DNA of 64,000 bases from positions 496,001 to 560,000 of the forward strand of contig NZ_JAIMIC010000001.1 in NCBI RefSeq assembly GCF_019966545.1. The letters run 5' to 3'. Position numbers and translations under genes: made by a program. Position 1 is the first letter of the stretch. Each line of letters starts with the position of its first letter. The notes beneath the pieces were generated by a model. It worked only from the letters and a program-made list of their open reading frames with translations, did no database searches and had not been told where the DNA came from. Below are positions 51,194 to 60,163 of this stretch, one piece after another. The stretch comes from Heliomarina baculiformis (GTDB lineage Bacteria; Pseudomonadota; Alphaproteobacteria; Rhodobacterales; Rhodobacteraceae).

Positions 51194-51632
51194 TTGCCGT
51201 CTCCCCGGCATAGGCCATCGCAGCTGCCTGCGCGCCGCCGAGGGCGGACAGTGCAACCAGCGGGTTCCAGTAATCGCGATAGTGGCTGATGCGCCCGTCA
51301 CGGAGGGTTACGACAGAAATATAGTCCTGGTCATAGGGCAGTCCGGTGGCAATGCCGGAGCCGTCGCAGGAGAATTCGATGATCATGGTGTCGTCCGATG
51401 GGTGAACCGCATGCAGCGTAAACTCACCCAGTCTCAGCATCGGCTGAAGCCGTGTCAGGTGATCAGCAAGGGCGGCCATGCCGTCCAGTCGTCGGGGAAG
51501 CCCCTCTGGGGCGTAGGGGAATTCAAAGACAACGTCCGGCGTGAAGAGGTCGGCAATGTCTTGGCTGGCTGTCAGGCGGGACCCGAGGGCACCGCGCAGA
51601 AGATCGGAAAAACTGTCAAACTTGTTGTTCAT
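51186..51632 (-). CDS. SnoaL-like/NTF2-fold protein
   Basis: 148 residues with the SnoaL-like pattern: LTASQDIADLFTPDVVFEFPYAPEGLPRRLDGMAALADHL, a central HAVHPSDDTMIIEFSCDG, and DYISVVTLRDGRISHYRDYWNPLVAL. Such proteins are small cone-shaped barrels used as isomerases, hydrolases or ligand binders; this one has no assigned substrate. Its ribosome-binding site AGGAGCT forms one arm of the shared inverted repeat with the divergent TetR gene. Probably works with the NmrA-like reductase it overlaps. Confidence 0.82.
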   Translation of the reverse strand: MNNKFDSFSDLLRGALGSRLTASQDIADLFTPDVVFEFPYAPEGLPRRLDGMAALADHLTRLQPMLRLGEFTLHAVHPSDDTMIIEFSCDGSGIATGLPYDQDYISVVTLRDGRISHYRDYWNPLVALSALGGAQAAAMAYAGETANG

Positions 51633-51637
51633 GGGAA

Positions 51638-51683
51638 AAGCTCCTATGGATGGAACGCTAGCGTATCGACCAAATAGGAGCTT
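51638..51683. promoter_or_regulatory. Symmetrical operator between SnoaL-NmrA and TetR genes
   Basis: AAGCTCCTAT (51638-51647) and ATAGGAGCTT (51674-51683) are perfect inverted 10-mers, and at almost the same centre lies a perfect palindrome ACGCTAGCGT (51655-51664). Each outer arm is also the AGGAG ribosome-binding site of one divergent gene. The whole 56-bp gap is thus nearly mirror-symmetric, the pattern of a TetR autoregulatory operator. Confidence 0.6.
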
Positions 51684-51688
51684 AATGG

Positions 51689-52300
51689 ATGAAACGCAAC
51701 CGTTCCGACGAAAAATCCCGTCGTGCTCCGTCCGGGGCGGCCGTTCCGCGGGCCGAGTTGACAGAGGCGCTTTACCGCGCCTTCTTCGAAGAATGGGCTG
51801 AACGCGGCTTCGCCGCCCTCAGTCTTGAACGGGTTGCTGCACGTGCAGGCGCCGGAAAGGCAGCGATCTATCGACGGTTCTCATCGCGCGTGGCTTTCGC
51901 GGATGCGGCAATTTCGACGCTGGGCTTGCGGATCGCTCTGCCCGAGGCAGAGGGAACCACGTTGCAGGAGGACGTCCTCGCCTTGCTTATACTCACGCGC
52001 GCGGTGCTTCGGCATCCTCTGGTCCGCAGGATCCTACCGGATCTGCATGCCGAAGCCGCGCGATCGACCGAGATGCGCGCAATCAATGACCGGGTTGCGC
52101 AAGCAAGGCGCGAGCGGGCAGAGGATCTTCTGGACCGGTGGACGCACCGAGGCGAACTACCAAAAGACCTTGACCGGGACCTCGCGCTCGATCTGCTTGT
52201 CGCGCCGCTGTACTGGAGGATGGTCGTTCGTGGCCTTACACCGACCCAAGCGGAACTGGAGAGGCAGAGCCGCGCAATCGTCGCTGGCCTGACCGTCTGA
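51689..52300 (+). CDS. TetR/AcrR family transcriptional regulator
   Basis: 203 residues. The N-terminal HTH is TEALYRAFFEEWAERGFAALSLERVAARAGAGKAAIYRRFSSRVAFADAAI, the canonical TetR form, followed by an all-helical domain with a C-terminal TetR-type segment (LDLLVAPLYWRMVVRG). ATAGGAGCTTA gives a good ribosome-binding site for the ATG. Divergent from SnoaL-NmrA; probably represses that pair and itself through the symmetrical gap. Confidence 0.9.
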   Translation: MKRNRSDEKSRRAPSGAAVPRAELTEALYRAFFEEWAERGFAALSLERVAARAGAGKAAIYRRFSSRVAFADAAISTLGLRIALPEAEGTTLQEDVLALLILTRAVLRHPLVRRILPDLHAEAARSTEMRAINDRVAQARRERAEDLLDRWTHRGELPKDLDRDLALDLLVAPLYWRMVVRGLTPTQAELERQSRAIVAGLTV

Positions 52301-52489
52301 GGAATGCCAGCCACGAAAAACGGAGGGGGGAGGAACTTCAGCTTGTAGGCAAGTTGGCTAAATCCGGATTTTCAGCGGTAAGGTGTGGCGCCCGTTCGCT
52401 TGGCCAAGCTGCCCGGCGCGCCTAGCCAACATAGACATTGGTCCAATGTCGACATTCAGTTTTTTGGAACCTGTTTCGCCTCTCACCAA

Positions 52490-52969
52490 TCACGAATTCA
52501 ATTGCAACAATGCAGAGAGATCCCGCTGCTCAGCGCCATCAAAAACAATCGATGTCTCAATTCGGTAGACCTCTTCACGTGACGAGAACTTCTCGACCAC
52601 GACCCGGTGCAAATGCTTCGTATCCTGTGTAACCAATTCGACAATTGCATCGTATCTTCCGCTGATCATCCATGCTGAACGGACCTCGGGGAACTTCAGC
52701 ACGTCCTGAAGGAAACTATCGAGGTTCGACTTCTCATGTTCTGACAACTGGATGAACAAGAACGCCTTCATGGAAAATCCTAGGTGGCCCAGGTCGATGT
52801 CAAGATGTGCGCCCGCGATAACTCCACTGTTGAAGAGCCGCTTGGTTCGTTCATGGACGCTGGATGGCGACAAGTCGACCGCATCAGCCAGCTCTTTGTT
52901 TGTTATCCGAGCATTCTTCGACAGGAGCGCGAGGATGCGTCGATCCGTTCGGTCAAATTCCAACTTCAC
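52490..52969 (-). CDS. Lrp/AsnC family transcriptional regulator
   Basis: 159 residues: winged HTH in FDRTDRRILALLSKNARITNKELADAVDLSPSSVHERTKRLFNSGVI and a RAM domain with FPEVRSAWMISGRYDAIVELVTQD. It diverges from the DUF2000 gene across about 120 bp, which it may control. Different subgroup from the DecR-like protein at 29 kb (SPSSVHERTKRL instead of ATPCWRRIKRM). A 189-bp gap before the TetR gene shows nothing notable. Confidence 0.9.
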   Translation of the reverse strand: MKLEFDRTDRRILALLSKNARITNKELADAVDLSPSSVHERTKRLFNSGVIAGAHLDIDLGHLGFSMKAFLFIQLSEHEKSNLDSFLQDVLKFPEVRSAWMISGRYDAIVELVTQDTKHLHRVVVEKFSSREEVYRIETSIVFDGAEQRDLSALLQLNS

Positions 52970-53092
52970 CCCTTTTCACCGTAAATGCTTCGTTTGCAGG
53001 CAGGTAAACCTAACAGTATCCTGATGCCCAAGCTTAAAGCCAGATATAATTCGGCAAAGGCGTGAGGTATAAGAATAATGCAAGGAACCAAA

Positions 53093-53500
53093 ATGTTTGA
53101 AACGAAGATTGCGATAGTCGTGCGTGATGATTTGCTGGACTGGCAAAAACTGAATGTCACTGCATTTCTGACGAGTGGCGTTCTCGGCGCGGACTCCGAT
53201 CTTCTCGGCGAGCGTTATGAGGATGCGGATGGGCAGACGTATCGATCTTTGATCGTTCAGCCAATGATCGTGCTCGTGGCGGACGGAGCGGGGCTGAAAA
53301 AGATCCATTCGCGCGCACTGACCCGAGGTGTCGATATGTCGATCTATATCGAGGACATGTTCAAGACCGGCCATGACGCCGCCAATCGCGCCGCAGTTCG
53401 AGAATACGGAACGGATGAACTGAACCTCGTCGGGCTTGCCTTCCGGGAGGAGAGAAAGACAGTAGACAAGATAACCAAGGGTGCAAAGATGCACCCATGA
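53093..53500 (+). CDS. DUF2000 family protein
   Basis: 135 residues starting MFETKIAIVVRDDLLDWQKLNVTAFLTSGVLGAD, the signature of DUF2000, a small cytoplasmic family with a peptidyl-tRNA-hydrolase-2-like fold and no known activity. AAGGAA lies six bases before the chosen ATG; an earlier ATG at 53078 is possible. Members often neighbour Lrp/AsnC regulators, as here (recollection). The downstream 496 bp carry no confident gene. Confidence 0.85.
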   Translation: MFETKIAIVVRDDLLDWQKLNVTAFLTSGVLGADSDLLGERYEDADGQTYRSLIVQPMIVLVADGAGLKKIHSRALTRGVDMSIYIEDMFKTGHDAANRAAVREYGTDELNLVGLAFREERKTVDKITKGAKMHP

Positions 53501-53996
53501 AGATCCGCACGATGCGGTTTCAATCTGTTATTCGCGCCTCGTTGAAGAATGAGACATTTGGATTCGGATAGGATTTGCAGCGGCTCAGCGCGGCGGGCGC
53601 CAAGCAAGTCACGTTGGATGTCGCTTGCGTCCTGAAACGAACGGTCCGAGTTTGCACCGACGCTTTGGCGCGGCGTTTCGTAGTCGTTTCGCCATCGAAT
53701 ACGTTTGAAGTCGGGTGGAACGGCTTTGCCAGCTCGCCCCTGCCGCCATGACAATGAACGGCTTCGGAGCCTTTATTCGCGCCGCGAACCTCAATTACCT
53801 TGAACATGCTGTGGATCGTCCGGTTGGCGCATCGGGTCGTTATTCAACCGCCGGGGCGTCACCGCAAGGTTCGATCTGACATGCGCGACCCCCCGCGCGT
53901 CGATGATGGACATGCCGCATCCAGACCCATTGGTGCATTGGGTCGGCTGAGGTTTCGCCTTGGTCATATCGAGATCACACTTGAAAGATTCCCCCT
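53501..53996. other. Gene-free stretch, probably decayed sequence
   Basis: Frames on both strands are short and Arg/Ser/Ala-rich, none with a ribosome-binding site and a family I recognise. The longest (minus, about 95 codons, 53520-53807, MFKVIEVRGANKG...) has no domain marks. No hairpin terminator, IS ends or tRNA were seen. It may be the residue of deleted genes in this accessory patch. Confidence 0.4.
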
Positions 53997-54416
53997 TCAT
54001 CCTTGCTCGAACAACTCCACAAGCATGCCCTCGTTGTCGCGGATGAAAGCGAAGCGCGATCCGCTGCCGTCTGGAACCTCGCGGGGCGGAGCGACGATCT
54101 CGACCTGCCGGCCTTGCAGATCATCCACCGCCACGTCGAGGTCGGCCACGCCAAGCGCGAGATGTCCTATCCCGCCGATGCGGAGGTTCGTTTCGGGCTG
54201 GCGCCGTTCATCCGACATCGGTGCGGCATCAGCGTTCTGAAAGAGTTCGATCCGGATGTCGCCGCGACCGATGAAGGCGGCCCGCACGCCGGGCCAGCCG
54301 TAGCTGGAGAGCAGCTCGAAACCGAGCGTCTCCCGGTACCAGGCGATGCTCGCGTCGAGGTCGCTCACGGTGGCGCCGACATGGTGAAGGCTGGAAAGGG
54401 CAATGTGTTGTGGCAT
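53997..54416 (-). CDS. VOC family protein
   Basis: 139 residues, one VOC module pair: LSSLHHVGATVSDLDASIAWYRETLGFELLSSYGWPGVRAAFIGRGDIRIELFQN, then IGGIGHLALGVADLDVAVDDL and a C-terminal FAFIRDNEGMLVELFEQ. The His and Glu positions (HHVG, IELF, GHLALG, LVELF) fit a metal-binding glyoxalase/dioxygenase-like site. GGAG lies nine bases before the ATG; a TTG at 54431 is the alternative. Substrate unknown. Transcribed the same way as the NmrA-like gene about 140 bp upstream. Confidence 0.85.
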   Translation of the reverse strand: MPQHIALSSLHHVGATVSDLDASIAWYRETLGFELLSSYGWPGVRAAFIGRGDIRIELFQNADAAPMSDERRQPETNLRIGGIGHLALGVADLDVAVDDLQGRQVEIVAPPREVPDGSGSRFAFIRDNEGMLVELFEQG

Positions 54417-54558
54417 ATCTTTGATCTCCAATTGCGTTAGCGTGTCGGTCGTTGGAACTGGTGCCCGGGGCCTTTGGATGGGCCGAATGGATGGTCGTAT
54501 CGAAAGCTCTCACCGAGGCTTCGTGCCCATTCCCGGCATGGGTCGCGCCATATCCATT

Positions 54559-55422
54559 TCAGATCGACGCTTTCGCCACAACGGTCCGCATCGGTACCGG
54601 GTGGCGGCCCAGAAGGCGGGCGAGCGTCGGGTCATTGCGATCAAATTCGCCAGCGCAGGCCGCGCGGAAATAACCCAGCATAATGGCGATTGCGGCATCT
54701 GGCACACCGTTCTGCCGCGCGCTGAGCTTCATCTCTTCTTCCGAGACCAACTCGCGCACGATGGTGCGGCCCGTCACCTCCGAGGCGAGCCGGGCGAGAG
54801 CCGCAAGGTCGAGTGTCTCGTTTCCGGTCAGCGGAGGCGTGATGCCATCGATCGTCTCCTCCCCTGCGAGCAACCAGGCATCGGCCTCGGCGAGGTCGTC
54901 ATGGGTCGTCCAGGCGACGTTGCCATCCTCTGGGCCGGTGAGCGTTCCTTGCGCGAAACCGCGGGCGTTCATCCCAAGAGCACTCGACGCATAGAAACCG
55001 TGACGTAGTGCGGTCCATGCCAGGCCCGACTGGGCCAGCATCGCCTCGGTGGCCGCGTGATCGCGTCCGGGCGGAAAATGCGATGTCGGCGAGGCGGAGA
55101 TCTGGCTCGTATAAAGTAGGCGTCCGACGCCGATTTCGCGCGCCACATCGATCGCCTTGCGATGCTGCGTGAGTGGATCGCCCCCGCTGGCCGCGGCGTT
55201 CGAGGAGACAAGCAGTACACGTTCCGCCCCCTCCCATGCGTGGCGCAGGCTGTCGGCGTCGTCGTAACTGCCGCGCCGCACGCGGATGCCGGTTGCCGCG
55301 AGATCGGCCACCTGCGCGGGGTCGCGGGTGCTGATGCGGATCCGATCGCTCGGCACCAACATTCTGAGGTGATCCAAGACCTTTCGGCCGAGCTGTCCGG
55401 TTGCGCCGGTCACGACAAGCAT
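54559..55422 (-). CDS. NmrA-like NAD(P)H-binding reductase (QorB/YtfG type)
   Basis: 287 residues. MLVVTGATGQLGRKVLDHLRMLVPSDRIRISTRDP is the NmrA-type Rossmann start, followed by RVLLVSSNAAAS, LLYTSQISASPTSHFPPGRDH and LRHGFYASSALGMNARGF, closely like quinone reductase QorB/YtfG. AAGGAG lies nine bases before the chosen ATG (AAGGAGACAGCC-ATG). Divergent from a LysR gene that probably controls it. Confidence 0.88.
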   Translation of the reverse strand: MLVVTGATGQLGRKVLDHLRMLVPSDRIRISTRDPAQVADLAATGIRVRRGSYDDADSLRHAWEGAERVLLVSSNAAASGGDPLTQHRKAIDVAREIGVGRLLYTSQISASPTSHFPPGRDHAATEAMLAQSGLAWTALRHGFYASSALGMNARGFAQGTLTGPEDGNVAWTTHDDLAEADAWLLAGEETIDGITPPLTGNETLDLAALARLASEVTGRTIVRELVSEEEMKLSARQNGVPDAAIAIMLGYFRAACAGEFDRNDPTLARLLGRHPVPMRTVVAKASI

Positions 55423-55536
55423 GGCTGTCTCCTTGATGCGAAGCACGAGGCCGGATGATACGGCGACGCCATGACAGGGATTTGGCTGTTCTTTGTGCCG
55501 GTGACTACTGGGCGATTATCGAATACGCTGTTCTCC

Positions 55537-56442
55537 ATGAAGAACAGTGAATCTCTCGACGATCTTGCCATCTTCCACGCCGTTGTCCGCGAGGGAGGCT
55601 TCCGCGCCGCCTCCCGGCGGCTTGGTCTCGCCCCGTCAAAGGTCAGCAGCACGATCACGCGGATGGAAGCGGCGCTTGGCGTCCCCCTGTTGCGTCGTAC
55701 AACGCGCAGCATGGCCACCACGGACGCCGGCCAAGCGCTGGCCGAACGGATCGGACCGCTTCTGGCCGGGCTCGATGCGGCCCGTGCCGAGGCGGCGGAG
55801 ACCGCCAAGCTGGTGCGCGGGCGGCTCAAGCTGAACGTGCCGGGGGCTGTGATGCCCGACGTGCTGCCGCCGCTCCTCGCTGTGTTCCATGCCCGTCACC
55901 CGGAGGTGGAGGTCGAGATCGTGGTGGAGAACGGCATCGTCGACATCGTGGAAGCCGGCTGCGACGCCGGCATTCGCTACGACGAGGTGCTGGCGCAGGA
56001 CATGGTGTCAATTCCGATCGGGCCGCGAAAGCAGCAGGTCGCGCTCGCGGCCTCGCCGAATTACCTCGCCGCGCATGGGACGCCCTCAACGCCTGAGGAT
56101 CTGATAAAACACCAAGCGATCCGCTACCGCCTGCCGGGCGGCCCGCTCCTGCCCTGGCTGCTGGTGGAAGATGGCCGGACGATCACAATCGAGCCGATCC
56201 CGCGCCTGATTCTCGGCGTCAACGCGATCAACTCTGGCCTCAGTTTCGCGCGCGCTAATATCGGCATCATCGCAACCTTCCGGAACTGGTTGGAGGAGGA
56301 TTTCGCGGCAGGCGCTCTCGTGCCGGTTCTTCCAGAAAGGTGGCCCGACCGCACAGGACCCCGCCTCTATTATCCAAGCCGCCACGCTCCGCGGCCCCTG
56401 CGTGCCTTCATCGAGGTATGCCAGGATCACCATGAGGGCTGA
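55537..56442 (+). CDS. LysR family transcriptional regulator
   Basis: 301 residues. Winged HTH at the N terminus (LDDLAIFHAVVREGGFRAASRRLGLAPSKVSSTITRMEAALGVPLLRRTTRS), then a periplasmic-binding-protein-like effector domain (GRLKLNVPGAVMPDVLPPLLAVFHARHPEVEVEIVVENGIVDIVEAGCDAGIRY). Start set at MKNSESLDDLAIF, since 22 upstream in-frame residues (MTGIWLFF...) are not family-like. Divergent from the QorB-like reductase across about 114 bp, the usual arrangement for a LysR regulator and its target. Confidence 0.92.
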   Translation: MKNSESLDDLAIFHAVVREGGFRAASRRLGLAPSKVSSTITRMEAALGVPLLRRTTRSMATTDAGQALAERIGPLLAGLDAARAEAAETAKLVRGRLKLNVPGAVMPDVLPPLLAVFHARHPEVEVEIVVENGIVDIVEAGCDAGIRYDEVLAQDMVSIPIGPRKQQVALAASPNYLAAHGTPSTPEDLIKHQAIRYRLPGGPLLPWLLVEDGRTITIEPIPRLILGVNAINSGLSFARANIGIIATFRNWLEEDFAAGALVPVLPERWPDRTGPRLYYPSRHAPRPLRAFIEVCQDHHEG

Positions 56443-56965
56443 GCGACAGTAGAGGCGGACACCCTGCGATACCGGGATCATAGGTATCGAGAGCAGGTCC
56501 GTCGAGAAGGTAGAGTGCGAGCGGGTGTGAGCTCACCCGACTGTTCGACCAAACATATCTCTCAATCAATGCCGTGTCTGCCGTGTCCAGTTTGCAGCAT
56601 GGGATCCTGTCGACAAGATCGTGCAGCGGTGGTCTGCATTGCCATACTCAGGAAAAGCACAGTGACGGCAATAGCGGCCTTCATCTCGGCGGAAAGATCT
56701 TGGCATATGAAAGTTCAAGCCTGCTAGTTTTTGTCATCCGCTTTTGACCAACGGTTCCGAAGGCTCTCCTCTCGGTTATTACATCCACAGCTTCGCTATC
56801 CGCTCGTTGCAAGTCCTTGCCTGTGTCGAACAGAATGACCTCATAGACGGTAGACTGCTAGAGCTGTGCTGCGAGGAACAGCAATCAATCGCCCTGAAAT
56901 AGGCGGGTTTTTAAGGCGGGTAAACATTACAGAATTCCAAATTCACCTTTTATCTCAAGGTGGAT
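56443..56965. other. Gene-free stretch between the accessory patch and tRNA-Ser
   Basis: No frame here looks coding. One small inverted repeat, CGGGTG-TGAGCT-CACCCG, is present near 56520. No integrase, IS end or second copy of the tRNA 3' end was noticed. Codon-like periodicity is absent by eye. Confidence 0.4.
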
Positions 56966-57053
56966 TGGCGGAAGAGGTGGGATTCGAACCCACGGATGCT
57001 TTCACATCGCCGGTTTTCAAGACCGGTGCAATCGACCACTCTGCCACTCTTCC
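56966..57053 (-). tRNA. tRNA-Ser (anticodon UGA)
   Basis: Minus-strand cloverleaf of 88 nt including the encoded CCA. Acceptor arms GGAAGAG (from 57053) and CTCTTCC, D-arm region GGCAGAGTGG, anticodon stem CCGGT-CTTGAAA-ACCGG with anticodon TGA, a long variable arm typical of serine tRNAs (CGATGTGAAAGCATCG region), and the T arm GTGGG-TTCGAAT-CCCAC. Its 3' end faces the accessory patch at 50-56.4 kb. Confidence 0.95.
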
Positions 57054-57318
57054 ATTGCGACCTTGCAGGCGCAACCAGCACCGGTCCGAGATGATGGCAA
57101 GAGCCATACATCGTTCCGGTGCAGATGGCGGTTTATGCGCGAGACTACATTCAGGCAAGCAAAAAACCGGTAAATCTTATCCAGTTTGGATCAGGAGACT
57201 TTCAAAGATCGATTTTAGCCGATATGATTTTGGCAATCGGGGATCATTCACCCCCGGAGCAGCAGACCGGAAAACCGGCAGCAGGGCAAAAAAGCCCGAA
57301 ATCAGGCAAAGGACTTCG

Positions 57319-58341
57319 ATGATGAGCGAAGCAGCATTGGGCAGAAGGCGTGGTATCCGTCTGGCGGGCGCCCTACTTGCCACCGCCGCCCTCGGCGCGT
57401 GTTCCGAAGGTGACTCGCTGGCTTTCCTGCAACCAAAATCCGAAGGTGTCGAGGTTGCGCGCAACGAAACTTCGACCACAAAGCTGGTTGAAAGGGACGT
57501 AGAGGCGCCGGACGTATTCTCTACGACCGAAGCGGGGTTGTGGGACGGGCGACCATCGCTTGGCGGTGTCTGGGTGGCCCACCCGGATGTTTCGGAACCT
57601 GAACGTGTGATCATCCGCAATACCTCGAACGACAAGTTCGTCATCGGTGCTCTTTTCCGGCGAGAGCGGGATATCCCCGGGCCACGCCTTCAGGCAAGTT
57701 CGGATGCCGCCGCGGCGCTTGGGATGCTGGCGGGCGCGCCTGTACAACTGAACGTCACCGCCTTGCGCCGCGAAGAAGTTTCGCCAGAGCCCAGTGCAGC
57801 ACCTGCAGCCGCCGCGCCGGTGGGCGATGAACCGGCTGATGCAGATGCCGAAATCGCAGATATCGCTATTGGCGACACCGCTGCACCGGTCGAAACCGAA
57901 GTTCTTGATACCACGACAGCAACGGCCGCTAACACAGAGCCACCGGCTCCGAAAAAAAGCTGGTTTGGAGCCGGGTTGTTTGGCAAGCGCAACAAGGACG
58001 TGGGCGAGCCCCTGAACGCGCTTGATCCGCAGCCCATTGCCGCCTCGGCCCCAAGCGTCGAGACCAAACCGCTGGCCAGCTCTTCGCCGCCACCCCAGAA
58101 GTCATCTCTGGACAAACCCTATGTGCAGATCGGCATTTTCAGCGTAGAAGAGAACGCAAATAACACTGCCGATCAGATGCGTAACAATGGCATTGTACCA
58201 ACCGTGTTTGAACAATCCTCGAACGGCAAGGAATTCTGGCGGGTCGTCGTCGGCCCGGCGCAATCCAGTTCCGAACGCGCTTCCCTGCTGAAAAAGATCA
58301 AGGGAATTGGCTTTTCGGATGCCTATGCCGTGACCAACTGA
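57319..58341 (+). CDS. SPOR domain lipoprotein
   Basis: 340 residues. N-terminal basic region and hydrophobic stretch end in the lipobox LATAALGAC, so it is probably an outer-membrane lipoprotein. A long acidic, Ala/Pro-rich middle (about 140-255) looks disordered. The C terminus (DKPYVQIGIFSVEENANNTADQMRNNGIVPTVFEQSSNGKEFWRVVVGPAQSSSERASLLKKIKGIGFSDAYAV) is a SPOR domain, which binds denuded glycan strands at the septum. The ATG at 57319 has AAAGGA upstream; the frame opens much earlier, across the tRNA, and is not coding there. Followed by dac after 14 bp. Confidence 0.9.
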   Translation: MMSEAALGRRRGIRLAGALLATAALGACSEGDSLAFLQPKSEGVEVARNETSTTKLVERDVEAPDVFSTTEAGLWDGRPSLGGVWVAHPDVSEPERVIIRNTSNDKFVIGALFRRERDIPGPRLQASSDAAAALGMLAGAPVQLNVTALRREEVSPEPSAAPAAAAPVGDEPADADAEIADIAIGDTAAPVETEVLDTTTATAANTEPPAPKKSWFGAGLFGKRNKDVGEPLNALDPQPIAASAPSVETKPLASSSPPPQKSSLDKPYVQIGIFSVEENANNTADQMRNNGIVPTVFEQSSNGKEFWRVVVGPAQSSSERASLLKKIKGIGFSDAYAVTN

Positions 58342-58355
58342 CAGGAGCCTTTTTG

Positions 58356-59522
58356 GTGACTATTGCTGCCCGTTTCGTTGCCGCGCCGCTCGCGCTCATT
58401 TTCTTTGCCCTGCCCGCCTACGCTTTTGATACCAAGGCGCGGGCTGCCTATGTTCTGGACCAGACCACGGGCACCATCCTTATGGACAAGAATGCGCACG
58501 AGCCCCTGCCGCCAGCCTCGATGTCAAAACTGATGACGCTTTACGTGGCTTTCGAGGCCATTCGCGACGGCAGGCTGACGCTTGACGAACGCCTCCCCGT
58601 GTCCAGCCACGCCATGAGCTACGGCGGCTCGACCATGTTCCTCGATACGCAGGATCAGGTCCGCGTCGAGGATCTGCTGCGCGGCATCATTGTGCTGTCC
58701 GGCAACGATGCGTGCGCCGTCATCGCCGAGGCACTTAGCCCGGATGGCACGGAACCGGGATTTGCCCGCTATATGACACAGCGCGCCGAACAGATGGGGC
58801 TTGAGAATTCGACCTTCATGAACTCGAACGGTTGGCCTCAGGCGGGTCACCGCATGTCGGTGCGCGACCTTGCGGTTCTCGCGCGGCATCTGATCGAAGA
58901 TTTCCCGGAATTCTACCCGCTTTTTGCGGAAACGCAGTTTGAATTCGACGGGCGCGCGCCTTCGAATATCAACAACCGCAACCCGCTCCTGAACATGGGT
59001 ATCGGCGCGGACGGGCTGAAAACCGGTCACACGAACGAAGCGGGCTATGGTCTTGTGGGATCGGCCAAGCAAGGCGACCGCCGTGTCATCTTTGTAATTT
59101 CAGGTCTCGACAGCGAGCGCGCCCGGGCAGAGGAGGCAGGCGCCATCGTTAACTGGTCGTTTCGCCAATTTGCCGAAAAAACCGTCGCCAAGGCCGGTGA
59201 ACCAATCGCCGAAGCAGAAGTCTGGATGGGACGCGAGCAGACGGTAAGCCTTGTTGCTCCGGACGATCTGGAAATTTTGCTGCCCGTTCTTTCGTCGGGA
59301 CCGCTTTCGGCGGAAGTGGTCTATCGCGGCCCGATCGAAGCACCGATCGAACAGGGCCAGCAATTGGCAGAGCTTGTCATTACGCCAGAGGAATTGCCCG
59401 AAGTTCGGCTGCCGCTGGTCGCCGAACACGCCGTGCCCTACGGCGGCTTTCTGGTTAAAGTCCGCACAGCGGCAGAGCTGTTGCTTGCGCGCTTTACTCA
59501 AGGACCGGCGGAACAGACGTGA
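58356..59522 (+). CDS. D-alanyl-D-alanine carboxypeptidase (PBP5/6 type)
   Basis: 388 residues, serine carboxypeptidase S11 that trims the terminal D-Ala of peptidoglycan stem peptides in the periplasm. Signal peptide MTIAARFVAAPLALIFFALPAYA; SxxK is Ser55-Met-Ser-Lys58, SGN at 115-117 and KTG at 222-224; a C-terminal PBP5 domain and amphipathic anchor (VRTAAELLLARF) close it. Start is GTG at 58356 with AGGAG eight bases before; a TTG at 58353 is adjacent. Overlaps tmk by four bases (GTGA). Confidence 0.95.
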   Translation: MTIAARFVAAPLALIFFALPAYAFDTKARAAYVLDQTTGTILMDKNAHEPLPPASMSKLMTLYVAFEAIRDGRLTLDERLPVSSHAMSYGGSTMFLDTQDQVRVEDLLRGIIVLSGNDACAVIAEALSPDGTEPGFARYMTQRAEQMGLENSTFMNSNGWPQAGHRMSVRDLAVLARHLIEDFPEFYPLFAETQFEFDGRAPSNINNRNPLLNMGIGADGLKTGHTNEAGYGLVGSAKQGDRRVIFVISGLDSERARAEEAGAIVNWSFRQFAEKTVAKAGEPIAEAEVWMGREQTVSLVAPDDLEILLPVLSSGPLSAEVVYRGPIEAPIEQGQQLAELVITPEELPEVRLPLVAEHAVPYGGFLVKVRTAAELLLARFTQGPAEQT

Positions 59523-60163
59523 CGGACAAGCCTGCCGCGCGGAACACCGGCTGTTTCATCACATTCGAGGGGATTGACGGATCGGGCAAGTCCACGCAGG
59601 CACATTTGCTTGCCGAAACGCTGCGTGAGCAAGGCCTTACCGTTCGCCTGACTCGGGAACCGGGCGGATCGCCCGGAGCTGAGGAAATCCGCGCGCTTGT
59701 TCTTGAAGGCGATCCCGAACGCTGGTCGGCGGAATCGGAGATACTTTTGTTCACCGCCGCGCGACGCGATCATATCGAACGGACGATCCTCCCCGCCCTT
59801 GAGGCGGGAGAGATCGTGATTTGTGACCGTTTCGCGGACAGCACCCGTATGTATCAGGGTCTGTCCCGGGGTGACCTGCGCCAGATGGTCGATCAGCTTC
59901 ACGAGCTGATGATCGGTCTGGAGCCAGACCTGACGTTGTTGATCGATATGGACCCCGAAACCGGTCTGGACCGTGCGCTTGCCCGCAAGGGCAGCGAGGA
60001 ACGTTTCGAGGATTTCGGACCGGCTCTGCAACGCCGCATGCGGCAGGGATTCCTCGATCTCGCTCAGGAGTTCCCGGAAAGATTCCGGATCGTCGATGGG
60101 AACCAGAAGGTTGAAACCATAGCTGCACAGCTGGCCGGGATCGTGCTAAAGCACATCGCATGA
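59519..60163 (+). CDS. tmk: Thymidylate kinase
   Basis: Phosphorylates dTMP to dTDP. 214 residues: P-loop FEGIDGSGKSTQAHLLAETL, LTREPGGSPGAEEIR, the DR motif ICDRFADSTRMYQGL, and LID region RALARKGSEERFEDFG. GTG start overlaps the dac stop, and the stop overlaps the holB start (ATGA). The SPOR-dac-tmk-holB order is a common Rhodobacteraceae operon. Confidence 0.97.
   Translation: MTDKPAARNTGCFITFEGIDGSGKSTQAHLLAETLREQGLTVRLTREPGGSPGAEEIRALVLEGDPERWSAESEILLFTAARRDHIERTILPALEAGEIVICDRFADSTRMYQGLSRGDLRQMVDQLHELMIGLEPDLTLLIDMDPETGLDRALARKGSEERFEDFGPALQRRMRQGFLDLAQEFPERFRIVDGNQKVETIAAQLAGIVLKHIA

Noticed and set aside
56866-57318. Upstream extension of the SPOR lipoprotein frame
   Set aside because: It runs through the antisense of tRNA-Ser; the lipoprotein signal begins at 57319.
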